NCBI RefSeq assembly: GCF_000834635.1
Contig: NZ_JXQV01000012.1
Location: 339,292-403,291 of the forward strand
DNA length: 64,000 nucleotides
Direction of reading: 5' to 3'
Source: Agrobacterium tumefaciens
GTDB taxonomy: Bacteria; Pseudomonadota; Alphaproteobacteria; Rhizobiales; Rhizobiaceae
The notes below the pieces were generated by a model. It was not told where the DNA came from. It was given only the letters and a program-made list of their open reading frames with translations, and made no database searches. Every line of letters begins with the position of its first letter. The first letter of the stretch is position 1. The translations under genes were made by a program, and so were the position numbers. Shown here one piece after another: positions 35,575 to 44,921 of the stretch.

Positions 35575-37071
35575 TCAGGCGGCGCGATAGGTCGGTTGCT
35601 GGTGGCGCACTGCGGCTTTCACATTGAACCGGCTTATCAGCGCTGCAAGATTGTTGCTGACATCGTTCAAGCCGTGTGTCGCCGCATTGGTTTCCTCAAC
35701 CATAGCGGCGTTCTGCTGCGTTAACTGGTCCATGCTGCTGATAGCGGAGTTGATTTGATGAATGCCAACGGCCTGTTCCTGAACCGCGAGCGTGATCGCG
35801 CCGATATGTTCCTGGATGTGATCGACTTTGCCTCCGATGGAGTTCAGCGCCTCGCCAGTGCGGTTCACCAGTGAAACACCATTCGACACGTCCTGCGAAG
35901 ACCTATCGATCAGCGTTCGGATTTCCTTGGCGGCATTGGCTGAGCGCAGGGCAAGCTCCCGGACTTCCTGCGCCACCACGGCAAAGCCCTTGCCAGCTTC
36001 TCCAGCGCGAGCGGCCTCGACGCCCGCATTCAGCGCGAGCAGGTTGGTCTGAAACGCAATTTCGTCGATGACACCGACGATTTGCGCGATCTTTTGCGAT
36101 GATTGCTCAATGGCGCTCATCGCTTCCACGGCTTCGGTTACGATGTGGCGCGAGCGCACGGCTTCCTCAGCCGAACTCGTTACGATTTCCTTTGCCAGCT
36201 CTGTGCGCTGCGCTGACTGCTTGGAAATATTGGTGATTTGATCGAGCGCGGCAGCGGTCTGTTCCAGCGAAGCGGCCTGCTGCTCCGTGCGGCGTGCCAT
36301 ATCATCCGTGGATGCGGTCAGTTCCCGCGTGTTTTCCGAGATTTTGTGCGATTCTTCGATAATTTCGGAAAATGCGCCAGAAAGCTTGCTGAGCGCCGAG
36401 TTGAAGTTGTTTTTCAGCGCGTCAAATTCTTCTGGCAAGACGCTGTCGAGGCGAGGGGTCATATCGCCCTGAGCGACAAGGTTCAAAGCAGAATTCAGAA
36501 GCGAAAGAACCTGCTCCTGTTCCTGCTTCATGCGCTGCTGCTCAAATTCGATTTTGGTCCGCTCTTCGGCAAGTGCATCAAGGTAGACCGAAACAGAGTA
36601 GTCGATGTCTAGCAGTGCGGCCTTGACGGCGATGGAAATATCTCTGGCGACTTTCTTGCCCTTGTTCTTGACCATGAAGCTCTGAAACTGGGACTCGACG
36701 ACGGATGTGATGATCCCCTCCAGAATGAGGGCGTAGCCGCCAATATACCAACGCGGCTCAAGGCCGAGACGGGCATGGGTGCGACCAATGGCGGTCACGG
36801 CTTCGGTGTATTGACTGTCATAGACGCCCGAAGCGATGGTTTCCCAGTGCTTGATCTGCATGGCTTTGGCGTGCTGAATATGGGCGTCGCTGTCAAAGAA
36901 TTTTGCCGTTGCAGGCACAGCTTTCGCTTTTTTGTAGAAAGTGTTCAGCGAGGCATCAAGGGAGGCGGATATTGCGGGCTTCAGCGCGGCGAGGTCTCGT
37001 TTCTCTTCTGAGCCAAGTCCCAGAAACTCAAGCCGCTCCGCTAGCTGCAGTCCGTCTTGCTGTCGATTCAT
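35575..37071 (-). CDS. Globin-coupled methyl-accepting chemotaxis protein (aerotaxis sensor)
   Basis: A 498-residue soluble chemoreceptor. The N-terminal ~160 residues form a protoglobin sensor: [15 protein letters not shown], then the proximal haem His in [25 protein letters not shown]-like linker ([33 protein letters not shown]) is followed by the four-helix signalling domain with the hairpin tip [34 protein letters not shown]. There is no membrane span, so it senses oxygen, NO or redox in the cytoplasm like HemAT. No chemotaxis operon is adjacent. No typical C-terminal methylation-enzyme docking pentapeptide is seen; it ends TYRAA. Confidence 0.93.
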   Translation of the reverse strand: MNRQQDGLQLAERLEFLGLGSEEKRDLAALKPAISASLDASLNTFYKKAKAVPATAKFFDSDAHIQHAKAMQIKHWETIASGVYDSQYTEAVTAIGRTHARLGLEPRWYIGGYALILEGIITSVVESQFQSFMVKNKGKKVARDISIAVKAALLDIDYSVSVYLDALAEERTKIEFEQQRMKQEQEQVLSLLNSALNLVAQGDMTPRLDSVLPEEFDALKNNFNSALSKLSGAFSEIIEESHKISENTRELTASTDDMARRTEQQAASLEQTAAALDQITNISKQSAQRTELAKEIVTSSAEEAVRSRHIVTEAVEAMSAIEQSSQKIAQIVGVIDEIAFQTNLLALNAGVEAARAGEAGKGFAVVAQEVRELALRSANAAKEIRTLIDRSSQDVSNGVSLVNRTGEALNSIGGKVDHIQEHIGAITLAVQEQAVGIHQINSAISSMDQLTQQNAAMVEETNAATHGLNDVSNNLAALISRFNVKAAVRHQQPTYRAA

Positions 37072-37191
37072 TCGCTAAACCCCTAATCAAAAATACACGA
37101 ACCCCATCGTGCCAACCTTGATGTAAAGTAGCGTTTCTTGCTTAATGAAGTGCTAAATTTAGAATACTTGCGTTAAGTCCTAGGACAGAAC

Positions 37192-37226
37192 AAAAAACGC
37201 GCACCTCGGTAAGGCGCGCGTTTTAA
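37192..37226 (-). terminator. Terminator of the NYN-domain gene
   Basis: On the minus strand AAAACGCGC, a loop of about 13 bases that can pair further, GCGCGTTTTTT. T-run of six follows the stem. Confidence 0.85.
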
Positions 37227-37246
37227 TACTGCTAGGGTGTGAACGC

Positions 37247-37819
37247 TTACTCGACGGTTTCAGCCGTTTCCACCACGCGGTGGGTGCGTTCACTCGGATC
37301 GCGACCAATCTCTGCTTTCAGAGATAGCAGGTCAATGAAGTGATCGGCCTGACGGCGCAGATCATCCGCAATCATCGGCGGCTGCGTCGACATGGTCGAG
37401 ACAACCGAAACCTTGCGGCCACGGCGCTGGATGGCGTCCACAAGCGTCGTGAAATCGCCGTCGCCGGAAAACAGCACCAGATGGTCCACAGTCTCGGATT
37501 GCTCCATGGCATCGACGGCAAGTTCGATATCCATATTGCCCTTGATCTTGCGGCGGCCCATGGCGTCAGTAAATTCCTTGGCGGGCTTTGTCACAACCTT
37601 GTAACCATTATAGTCCAACCAATCGATCAGCGGACGAATGGAGGAATATTCCTGATCCTCTATGAGGGCCGTGTAATAATAAGCGCGCAGCAAATAGCCG
37701 CGCTTCTGGAATGCTTTCAAAAGCTTGCGGTAATCAATATCGAAACCAAGGCTTTTCGAAGCGGCGTAGAGATTGGCGCCGTCAATAAAAAGCGCAATTT
37801 TCTCGCGTGGGTCGAACAT
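37247..37819 (-). CDS. LabA/DUF88-like NYN-domain protein
   Basis: A 190-residue PIN-like NYN ribonuclease domain: KIALFIDGANLYAASKSLG with the first catalytic Asp, RRKIKGNMDIELAVDAM with the acidic pair, and VLFSGDGDFTTLVDAIQRRGRKV with the Asp-rich centre. This is the LabA type found across alphaproteobacteria and cyanobacteria and probably cleaves or binds RNA. ATG 37819 has AGGA upstream; a TTG nine bases earlier is also possible. The gene stands alone, divergent from rpoZ. Confidence 0.88.
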   Translation of the reverse strand: MFDPREKIALFIDGANLYAASKSLGFDIDYRKLLKAFQKRGYLLRAYYYTALIEDQEYSSIRPLIDWLDYNGYKVVTKPAKEFTDAMGRRKIKGNMDIELAVDAMEQSETVDHLVLFSGDGDFTTLVDAIQRRGRKVSVVSTMSTQPPMIADDLRRQADHFIDLLSLKAEIGRDPSERTHRVVETAETVE

Positions 37820-38103
37820 AAAAATCAAATCCTTCCTCGGCTACCGAGTCGCTAATAGTGTCCGCAGTAATGTTTGAGCAAATATGCGCACGTCGTTTTG
37901 TACATTATCAACCATTCATATAAGCGTCATTAATCATCAGTCCAGCCCTAAAGCCAGAATTATGTGTAAAGTTTAATCTATCAAGCCTAAAATAAGGTGC
38001 GGACTGCCAGGTAAACAGGCAGTTGAGGAAAAACTTGAAATCTTTGGCCAATGCCTGTATCGGAACGGGTAATCCGCGACATTAAGACCGCAAAGGACAG
38101 GCA

Positions 38104-38493
38104 ATGGCCCGTGTCACCGTAGAAGATTGCATTGATAAAGTAGACAACCGTTTCGAACTGGTTTTGCTGGCCAGCCATCGTGCGCGCCAGATTTCGCAGG
38201 GGTCGCAGATCACGATTGATCGTGACAACGACAAGAATCCTGTCGTGGCATTGCGCGAAATTGCTGACGAAACGCTGTCTCCAGACGACCTGAAGGAAGA
38301 CCTGATCCACTCGCTGCAGAAGCATGTTGAAGTGGACGAGCCAGAGCCCGATCCAGTCACGATCGCTGCTTCTGCTGGCGATTCTGACGATGATGATGCG
38401 CCTGAAAGCGTCAATTTCGACCAGATGTCGGAAGAAGACCTTCTTGCTGGTATCGAAGGCCTTGTGCCACCAGAAAAGAACGACGACTATTGA
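38104..38493 (+). CDS. rpoZ: RNA polymerase omega subunit
   Basis: The 129-residue omega subunit assists RNA polymerase assembly and, in E. coli, forms a ppGpp site with beta-prime. [30 protein letters not shown] is the conserved core including the MARVT motif used in that site, followed by [13 protein letters not shown] and an acidic alphaproteobacterial tail. AAGGAC precedes ATG. It lies directly upstream of the (p)ppGpp enzyme gene, a conserved order. Confidence 0.98.
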   Translation: MARVTVEDCIDKVDNRFELVLLASHRARQISQGSQITIDRDNDKNPVVALREIADETLSPDDLKEDLIHSLQKHVEVDEPEPDPVTIAASAGDSDDDDAPESVNFDQMSEEDLLAGIEGLVPPEKNDDY

Positions 38494-38504
38494 TTTTATG
38501 GAAT

Positions 38505-38532
38505 CGTAACCGGCACGATACCAACGGTTACG
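38505..38532. terminator. Hairpin after rpoZ
   Basis: CGTAACCG-N12-CGGTTACG with CTCTTTAAAG after it; a weak terminator or processing hairpin between rpoZ and rsh. Confidence 0.5.
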
Positions 38533-38552
38533 CTCTTTAAAGATTTGTCGTC

Positions 38553-38572
38553 ATAATCTGAACGCAGATTAT
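38553..38572 (+). promoter_or_regulatory. AACG tetraloop hairpin in the rsh leader
   Basis: ATAATCTG-AACG-CAGATTAT is a perfect eight-base-pair hairpin with four-base loop, 59 bases ahead of the rsh start. It may be a leader element controlling stability or translation; no known class is matched. Confidence 0.45.
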
Positions 38573-38631
38573 GCAGCATTGTGCGCCTGTCTAACGATTG
38601 GCGCGCTTTCTTTTTCCGGGGCATCCCATAC

Positions 38632-40866
38632 ATGATGCGACAGTACGAACTCGTTGAACGGGTTCAAAAATACAAGCCTGAAGCAAACGAAGCCTTGCTG
38701 AACAAGGCCTATGTCTATGCCATGCAGAAGCATGGCCAGCAAAAGCGCGCCAATGGCGACCCCTACATTTCGCATCCGCTGGAAGTCGCGGCGATTCTGA
38801 CCGAGATGCATCTCGACGAATCGACCATCGCCGTCGCTTTGCTGCATGATACAATTGAAGACACGAGCGCCACCCGCGCTGAAATCGATGATCTCTTCGG
38901 TGAAGACATTGGACGGCTGGTGGAAGGGCTGACAAAGCTTAAGAAGCTTGACCTCGTGACCAAGAAGGCCAAACAGGCCGAGAATCTGCGCAAGCTTCTG
39001 CTGGCGATTTCCGATGACGTGCGCGTTCTCCTCGTGAAGCTGGCTGACCGGCTCCACAATATGCGCACCATGGAGCATATGCCCGAGGACAAGCGCAGCC
39101 GTATTTCCGAAGAGACGATGGAAATCTATGCGCCGCTTGCCGGGCGCATGGGCATGCAGGACATGCGCGACGAGCTGGAAGACCTCTCGTTCCGCTACCT
39201 CAACCCAGAAGCTTTCGAGACGGTGACCAAGCGTCTGCAGTCTCTCGAAGAGCAGAATCAGGGTCTCGTCAAAAAGATCGAAGACGAATTGCGCGAGTTG
39301 CTGCTCGCCAATGGCATTCAGGGCGCATACGTCAAAGGACGGCAGAAGAAGCCGCACTCCGTTTTCCGCAAGATGCAATCGAAGTCGCTGTCTTTCGAGC
39401 AGCTTTCCGATGTCTATGGCTTCCGCATTCTGGTGCAGGATTTGCCGTCCTGCTATCGGGCGCTCGGCATTGTCCACACCCGCTGGCGCGTCGTGCCGGG
39501 CCGGTTCAAGGACTATATCTCGACGCCGAAGCAGAACGACTACCGTTCAATCCACACCACAATTGTCGGGCCGTCACGTCAGCGTATTGAATTGCAGATC
39601 CGCACCAAGCGCATGCATGAAATCGCCGAATACGGCATCGCCGCGCATTCGCTCTACAAGGATGGCGAAATCCGTGACGGGGATGTCCTTTCACCGGAAT
39701 CCAACGCCTATTCGTGGCTTCGCCACACGATTGAAGCCCTTGCGGACGGGGACAGCCCGGAAGAGTTTCTGGAGCACACCAAGCTCGAACTGTTTCAGGA
39801 TCAGGTCTTCTGTTTCACGCCTAAGGGCAAGCTGATCGCGCTGCCGCGCGGTGCAACGCCCATCGATTTTGCCTATGCGGTTCACACCAATATTGGTGAC
39901 ACTACCGTGGGCGCGAAGATTAATGGCCGCATCATGCCGCTTGTCACGCGGTTGAACAATGGTGATGAGGTCGAGATCATCAGGTCCGGTGTGCAGGTTC
40001 CGCCTGCCGCATGGGAAGAAGTCGTCGTGACCGGCAAGGCGCGCTCCGCTATTCGCCGCGCCACCCGCATGGCCATTCGCAAGCAATATGCCGGGCTCGG
40101 CTACCGCATTCTTGAGCGCACCTTTGAGCGTGCGGGCAAGCCGTTCTCGCGGGAAGGGCTGAAGCCTGTGCTGCATCGACTGGCCCAGAAGGATGTAGAG
40201 GACGCGATCGCGGCCGTTGGCCGTGGCGAAGTGTCATCTCTCGACGTGCTGCGCGCGGTCTATCCCGATTATCAGGATGAGCGCGTCACCGTGAAGATGA
40301 CCGGCGACGATGGCTGGTTCAATATGCGCAGCGCATCTGGCATGGTCTTCAAGATACCCGGCAAGTCGCGCTCGGTGCTCGAAGATGACGGCGCAACCGA
40401 ACTGGTTGAGGGGCCTGACCCGCTGCCGATCCGTGGCTTGTCTGATAATGTCGAGGTGCATTTCGGTGCAGCAGGTGCCGTTCCCGGTGACCGCATTGTC
40501 GGCATCATGGAAAAAGGCAAGGGCATCACCATTTACCCGATCCAGTCACCGGCGCTACAGCGCTTCGATGACGAACCGGAACGCTGGATCGATGTGCGCT
40601 GGGATCTGGATGAGGCCAACAAGTCTCGTTTCATGGCGCGTGTCATGATCAACGCGCTGAATGAGCCCGGCACGCTCGCATCCGTCGCGCAATCCATCGC
40701 AACGCTGGACGTGAATATTCGCGGCCTGAATATGGTGCGGATCGGAACCGACTTTTCCGAACTCGCCCTCGACATCGAGGTCTGGGATCTCCGGCAGCTG
40801 AACCAGCTCTTGTCGCAGCTGAGTGATCTGGATTGCGTGTCTACGGTCAAACGTGCCTTTGATTGA
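38632..40866 (+). CDS. rsh: Bifunctional (p)ppGpp synthetase/hydrolase (Rsh, RelA/SpoT)
   Basis: Makes and degrades the stringent alarmone. The 744-residue protein has the HD hydrolase domain (about 25-180: YISHPLEVAAIL, ALLHDTIEDT), the synthetase domain (about 240-350) with GRFKDYISTPKQNDYRSIHT, a TGS domain (about 385-445) starting VFCFTPKGKLIALPRGATPID, and a C-terminal ACT domain (about 665-744). The basic R-x-K-D of the synthetase loop is the mark of bifunctional Rel/SpoT rather than RelA-only enzymes, as expected for a single alphaproteobacterial Rsh. ATG 38632 is chosen; an extension of 17 codons is not conserved-looking. Confidence 0.97.
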   Translation: MMRQYELVERVQKYKPEANEALLNKAYVYAMQKHGQQKRANGDPYISHPLEVAAILTEMHLDESTIAVALLHDTIEDTSATRAEIDDLFGEDIGRLVEGLTKLKKLDLVTKKAKQAENLRKLLLAISDDVRVLLVKLADRLHNMRTMEHMPEDKRSRISEETMEIYAPLAGRMGMQDMRDELEDLSFRYLNPEAFETVTKRLQSLEEQNQGLVKKIEDELRELLLANGIQGAYVKGRQKKPHSVFRKMQSKSLSFEQLSDVYGFRILVQDLPSCYRALGIVHTRWRVVPGRFKDYISTPKQNDYRSIHTTIVGPSRQRIELQIRTKRMHEIAEYGIAAHSLYKDGEIRDGDVLSPESNAYSWLRHTIEALADGDSPEEFLEHTKLELFQDQVFCFTPKGKLIALPRGATPIDFAYAVHTNIGDTTVGAKINGRIMPLVTRLNNGDEVEIIRSGVQVPPAAWEEVVVTGKARSAIRRATRMAIRKQYAGLGYRILERTFERAGKPFSREGLKPVLHRLAQKDVEDAIAAVGRGEVSSLDVLRAVYPDYQDERVTVKMTGDDGWFNMRSASGMVFKIPGKSRSVLEDDGATELVEGPDPLPIRGLSDNVEVHFGAAGAVPGDRIVGIMEKGKGITIYPIQSPALQRFDDEPERWIDVRWDLDEANKSRFMARVMINALNEPGTLASVAQSIATLDVNIRGLNMVRIGTDFSELALDIEVWDLRQLNQLLSQLSDLDCVSTVKRAFD

Positions 40867-41054
40867 GGCAGATTTGCCTAATTATTAACTCTTGAGGGCG
40901 CCGTTATGCGTTGAGTGCATGGCAGCGCCCTTGTCCTGTCTGTAGTCACAGGCGCCCTTTCGAACTATCTTCATTTCAGAAATTGAAACAGACACGGCGG
41001 CCAGCCAAACACCAGAAGATGCTTAGGCCCGCTTGTCTCTGAAAGGAAAAGAAG

Positions 41055-41201
41055 ATGTTTGGACCCCTTCGCAAGATCGCTCGTGCCGTTCGTGGTAAGA
41101 CAACTCAGGAACGCGAATTCGACTACCTCAGCGATTCCGTATCGCGCATCGACCTGGAATTCCGCCAGCGCGAAGTTGATCGCGGCATGTTCCGTCGTTA
41201 A
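41055..41201 (+). CDS. 48-residue DUF3563-like micro-protein
   Basis: Found by translating the gap after rsh. The product begins MFGPLRKIARAVRGK and continues EFDYLSDSVSRIDLEFRQRE, with the final VDRGMFRR, the pattern of DUF3563 proteins (an acidic-then-DLExR helix). It is basic at the N-terminus and mostly helical. AAAGG and a purine-rich stretch precede ATG 41055. A hairpin follows the stop. Function unknown; conserved in related bacteria as far as I recall. Confidence 0.78.
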   Translation: MFGPLRKIARAVRGKTTQEREFDYLSDSVSRIDLEFRQREVDRGMFRR

Positions 41202-41208
41202 TACAAAA

Positions 41209-41238
41209 ATGCATACCGGCCATGCCGGTATGGTGCAT
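41209..41238 (+). terminator. Hairpin after the DUF3563-like gene
   Basis: ATGCATACCGGC-CAT-GCCGGTATGGTGCAT forms a long imperfect stem, with no T-run; probably an mRNA 3' stabilising or terminating hairpin. Confidence 0.5.
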
Positions 41239-41322
41239 GTCGGAGCGCGTCATTGATGCGCTCTTGAGGTCAAGCGCGGTTTTGCACTTGGCGCAAACGA
41301 AACGATGCAATAGGTTCACCAT

Positions 41323-41892
41323 ATGCCGTTTCGTCGCCGTAGACCGTTAAGACTTTATGAAAGAGTGCGCGCCGCCATCTGGCCGCGCATGGGCTTTCGT
41401 CGTTTGCTTCGCTATCTCAAGCTGAAGCTGGCGCGGCTTTCTGCCTCGCCATACTCCATTGCCGCTGGTGTGGCGGTCGGTGTCGGGGTGTCATGGACAC
41501 CCTTCCTCGGCGTTCATATCATCATCGCCATGGTCATTGGTTTTGTTCTCAGAGCCAATCTTGTTGCCGCAGCCCTGGGCACCACCTTTGCAAACCCACT
41601 GACATTTCCGTTGATCTGGGCTTCCACATGGGAGATCGGTCACGTCATATTGGGACGTAGCGACCAGACAGCGTCGGCGCATGTGGATTTTGCCACGCTT
41701 TTTAGCCATATGAACTTCATGCAGCTCTGGCGCCCCGTGTTGGAGCCAATGACGGTTGGCGCGCTTATTCCCGGCGCTTTCACAGCCATTCTCGCTTATA
41801 TCAGCGTCTACGCCATTATCCGCAGCGTCAGAACGAAGAAGGATTTGCAGCGTGCTGCCTTGGCCAAACCGTCTCTGGGTGCTGTGAAATGA
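41323..41892 (+). CDS. DUF2062 membrane protein
   Basis: A 189-residue protein with about three membrane helices. [50 protein letters not shown] are the DUF2062 signature segments, and the basic N-terminus is typical. Some relatives are fused to glycosyltransferases; here it is stand-alone. Its stop overlaps the acpS start by four bases (ATGA), so the two are translationally coupled. Confidence 0.88.
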   Translation: MPFRRRRPLRLYERVRAAIWPRMGFRRLLRYLKLKLARLSASPYSIAAGVAVGVGVSWTPFLGVHIIIAMVIGFVLRANLVAAALGTTFANPLTFPLIWASTWEIGHVILGRSDQTASAHVDFATLFSHMNFMQLWRPVLEPMTVGALIPGAFTAILAYISVYAIIRSVRTKKDLQRAALAKPSLGAVK

Positions 41893-42293
41893 TTATTGGC
41901 ATGGGCAGCGACCTCATCGATATCAGGCGCATCGAAACATCGATTGAGCGTTTTGGTGATCGCTTTACCAATCGCTGCTTCACAGACGTCGAGCAGGCGA
42001 AATCCGATGGCCGCAAGAACCGTGCGGCATCCTATGCGAAGCGTTTCGCGGCCAAGGAAGCGTGTTCCAAAGCTCTAGGCACCGGCTTGGCACAGGGTGT
42101 TTTCTGGAAGGACATGGGCGTCATCAACCTGCCGAGCGGCAAGCCGACAATGAAGCTGACCAATGGCGCGGCAGAGCGTTTGGCCATGCTTTTACCATCG
42201 GGACATGAGGCCGTCATTCACCTCACCATCACGGATGAATTTCCCTATGCACAGGCTTTTGTCATCATAGAAGCGTTACCGGTGACGAAATAA
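41889..42293 (+). CDS. acpS: Holo-[acyl-carrier-protein] synthase
   Basis: Transfers 4'-phosphopantetheine from CoA to acyl carrier protein. The 134-residue enzyme has the metal-binding [15 protein letters not shown] and [18 protein letters not shown] motifs and the usual length. Translationally coupled to DUF2062 upstream; lepB follows after 120 bases. Confidence 0.97.
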   Translation: MIIGMGSDLIDIRRIETSIERFGDRFTNRCFTDVEQAKSDGRKNRAASYAKRFAAKEACSKALGTGLAQGVFWKDMGVINLPSGKPTMKLTNGAAERLAMLLPSGHEAVIHLTITDEFPYAQAFVIIEALPVTK

Positions 42294-42413
42294 CGTCTGA
42301 TTCCACTGCTTCCGCTGGTTTCACACCGCCGTCGGCTATGGAAACGCTTTCCTTTGCCTTGGAAAGGTTCTAGAGAAGTCCGTCGAAATCCAAGAACGAG
42401 CAGGCAGGTCTAA

Positions 42414-43160
42414 GTGTCCGAAAAAGCTGAAAAGAAGCAGAGCGCCCTTTGGGAAAACGTCAAGGTCATCGTGCAGGCATTGCTGCTCGCGATGGTCATC
42501 CGCACGGTGCTGTTCCAGCCTTTCACCATTCCGTCGGGCTCCATGATGCCGACCTTGCTGGTTGGAGATTACCTGTTCGTCAACAAGTTCTCCTACGGCT
42601 ACTCAAAATATTCCCTGCCGTTTTCTCCCGACCTGTTCTCGGGCCGCATCATGCAGTTCAGCGAGCCTAAGCGTGGCGACGTCGTCGTGTTCCGCCTGCC
42701 GCCGAACCCGCAAGTGGATTACATCAAGCGGCTTGTCGGTCTGCCCGGAGACCGTGTTCAGGTCACGAATGGCGTCCTCTTCATCAACGGCACTGCTGTT
42801 CCCAAGCAGCCGGATGGCGTGTTCACTTCTGATTACCGTGCCGATCCCGGCGCCAATGTTCCAGTTTTCCGCGAAACGCTGGACAATGGTGTGAACTTCG
42901 ACACGCTGGACCAGTCGCCTGATTCACGCGGCGACAACACCCGCGAATTCATCGTGCCGGAAGGCCATTACTTCATGATGGGCGACAACCGCGACAATTC
43001 GCTGGATAGCCGCTTTGATGTCGGCTTCGTGCCCGCTGAAAACCTGATTGGCCGCGCAAGCGTCATCTTCTTCTCTCTTGGCAATGACACGCCATTCAGC
43101 CGTGTTTGGGATTGGCCCGCCAACATGCGTTGGGACCGCCTTTTCAAGGTTGTTCAATGA
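42414..43160 (+). CDS. lepB: Signal peptidase I
   Basis: Removes signal peptides on the periplasmic face of the inner membrane. The 248-residue protein has one N-terminal helix (VIVQALLLAMVIRTVLF), the catalytic Ser in IPSGSMMPTLLVGDY, the catalytic Lys in DYIKRLVGLPGD, and MMGDNRDNSLDSR. It starts with GTG at 42414 behind AGGCAGGT. The stop overlaps the rnc start (ATGA). Confidence 0.97.
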   Translation: MSEKAEKKQSALWENVKVIVQALLLAMVIRTVLFQPFTIPSGSMMPTLLVGDYLFVNKFSYGYSKYSLPFSPDLFSGRIMQFSEPKRGDVVVFRLPPNPQVDYIKRLVGLPGDRVQVTNGVLFINGTAVPKQPDGVFTSDYRADPGANVPVFRETLDNGVNFDTLDQSPDSRGDNTREFIVPEGHYFMMGDNRDNSLDSRFDVGFVPAENLIGRASVIFFSLGNDTPFSRVWDWPANMRWDRLFKVVQ

Positions 43161-43876
43161 GCAAGGTCAAGCCGCTTTCGACGGAGGAGATCAATCGTCT
43201 GGAAGCCCTTATCGGGTATCAATTCAAGGAAAAGGCCCGGCTTGACCGGGCCTTGACCCATGCAAGCGCCAATGCCGGAAAGAGCGGCAATTATGAGCGG
43301 CTCGAATTTCTGGGCGACCGTGTGCTGGGCCTGTGCGTCGCCGAACTGCTGTTCACGACATTTCGCACGGCAACCGAAGGCGAATTGTCTGTTCGCCTGA
43401 ACCAGCTTGTCAGCGCAGAATCCTGCGCGGCCATTGCCGATGAGATGGGTCTGCATGTGTTCATTCGCACTGGTGCCGATGTCAAGAAACTGACCGGCAA
43501 GGCCATGCTCAATGTACGTGCCGATGTGGTGGAAAGCCTGATTGCGGCCATCTATATCGATGGCGGGCTGGAGGCGGGACGCCAGTTCATTTTGAAATAC
43601 TGGAACGAGCGCGCCACACGCCTGGATGCCGGGCGGCGCGACGCCAAGACCGAATTGCAGGAATGGGCACACGCAAAATTTGCGGCGACACCCCTTTACA
43701 GGATTGACGATCGCACCGGACCGGACCACGATCCAAGCTTCACGGTGACGGTCGTGGTGCCTGGCGTAGCGCCCGAAACGGGTGTTGATCGCTCCAAGCG
43801 CGCCGCAGAGCAGGTGGCCGCGACGAAATTATTGGAACGCGAAGGCGTTTGGCAGAAAACCTCTGCCGCAAACTGA
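43157..43876 (+). CDS. rnc: Ribonuclease III
   Basis: Cuts double-stranded RNA in rRNA and mRNA processing. The 239-residue protein has the signature ERLEFLGDRVLGL, the second acidic cluster RADVVESLIAAIYIDGG and a C-terminal dsRNA-binding domain (TELQEWAHAKFAATPLY to AAEQVAATKLLE). The start at 43157 overlaps the lepB stop, and era follows 11 bases after the stop. Confidence 0.97.
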   Translation: MSKVKPLSTEEINRLEALIGYQFKEKARLDRALTHASANAGKSGNYERLEFLGDRVLGLCVAELLFTTFRTATEGELSVRLNQLVSAESCAAIADEMGLHVFIRTGADVKKLTGKAMLNVRADVVESLIAAIYIDGGLEAGRQFILKYWNERATRLDAGRRDAKTELQEWAHAKFAATPLYRIDDRTGPDHDPSFTVTVVVPGVAPETGVDRSKRAAEQVAATKLLEREGVWQKTSAAN

Positions 43877-43887
43877 TTGGATATCCC

Positions 43888-44844
43888 ATGACCGAGCATG
43901 AAATGGACGCGACGCCGTCTGAAGACACCGTTGAAGCCGTTGAGAACAGACCGACCCATTCCGGCTTCGTCGCGCTGATCGGGCCGACCAATGCTGGCAA
44001 GTCCACGCTGGTGAACCATCTTGTTGGCGCTAAGGTCTCCATCGTTAGCCACAAGGTGCAGACGACACGCGCCGTGATGCGCGGCATTGCCATCCACAAC
44101 AATGCCCAGATAGTGTTCATGGACACGCCCGGCATTTTCAAGCCTCGCCGCCGGCTGGACCGCGCAATGGTGACATCCGCCTGGGGTGGCGCAAAGGATG
44201 CAGATATCATTCTGCTTCTGATCGACAGCGAGCGTGGCCTTAAAGGCGACGCGCAGACGATTCTAGAAGGCCTGAAAGATGTGAAGCAGACGAAAATTCT
44301 CTGCCTGAACAAGATCGATCAGGTGCAGCGCGAGGATTTGCTGAAGCTGGCATCTGCCGCCAATGAAATCGTCAATTTCGACCGTACCTTCATGATCTCG
44401 GCGACCAACGGTTCCGGTTGCGATGATCTGATGAACTATCTGTCGGATGAGTTGCCGCAGGGCCCTTGGTACTATCCGGAAGATCAGATATCGGATCTTC
44501 CCATGCGCCAGCTTGCTGCCGAAATTACCCGCGAAAAGCTGTTTTTGCGCCTGCACCAGGAATTGCCTTACGCATCCCACGTGGAAACCGAAAAGTGGGA
44601 AGAGCGCAAGGATGGCTCCGTGCGCATCGAGCAGGTCATCTATGTCGAGCGTGACAGCCAGAAGAAGATTGCTCTGGGCAAGAATGGCGATGCCATCAAG
44701 GCTATCTCGTCATCCTCGCGCAAGGAACTCTCGGCAATTCTTGAGCAGACCGTCCACCTCTTCCTTTTCGTGAAGGTCCGCGAAAACTGGGGTGATGACC
44801 CGGAGCGCTTCCGCGAAATGGGTCTGGAGTTTCCTCGGAATTGA
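43888..44844 (+). CDS. era: GTPase Era
   Basis: Ribosome biogenesis GTPase that binds the 3' end of 16S rRNA. The 318-residue protein has an N-terminal tail of about 25 acidic residues, then GTPase motifs GPTNAGKST, DTPGIF and NKID, and a C-terminal KH domain (RIEQVIYVERDSQKKIALGKNG). The start at ATG 43888 is chosen; a shorter form could start at residue six. Last gene of the lepB-rnc-era operon. Confidence 0.97.
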   Translation: MTEHEMDATPSEDTVEAVENRPTHSGFVALIGPTNAGKSTLVNHLVGAKVSIVSHKVQTTRAVMRGIAIHNNAQIVFMDTPGIFKPRRRLDRAMVTSAWGGAKDADIILLLIDSERGLKGDAQTILEGLKDVKQTKILCLNKIDQVQREDLLKLASAANEIVNFDRTFMISATNGSGCDDLMNYLSDELPQGPWYYPEDQISDLPMRQLAAEITREKLFLRLHQELPYASHVETEKWEERKDGSVRIEQVIYVERDSQKKIALGKNGDAIKAISSSSRKELSAILEQTVHLFLFVKVRENWGDDPERFREMGLEFPRN

Positions 44845-44921
44845 CGATCCACGGCGGGACCGACGTGGTTTCCGGGTGAATGCTCTGATAGCCTTATCGT
44901 TTTCGTTGTTTATGGATACCC

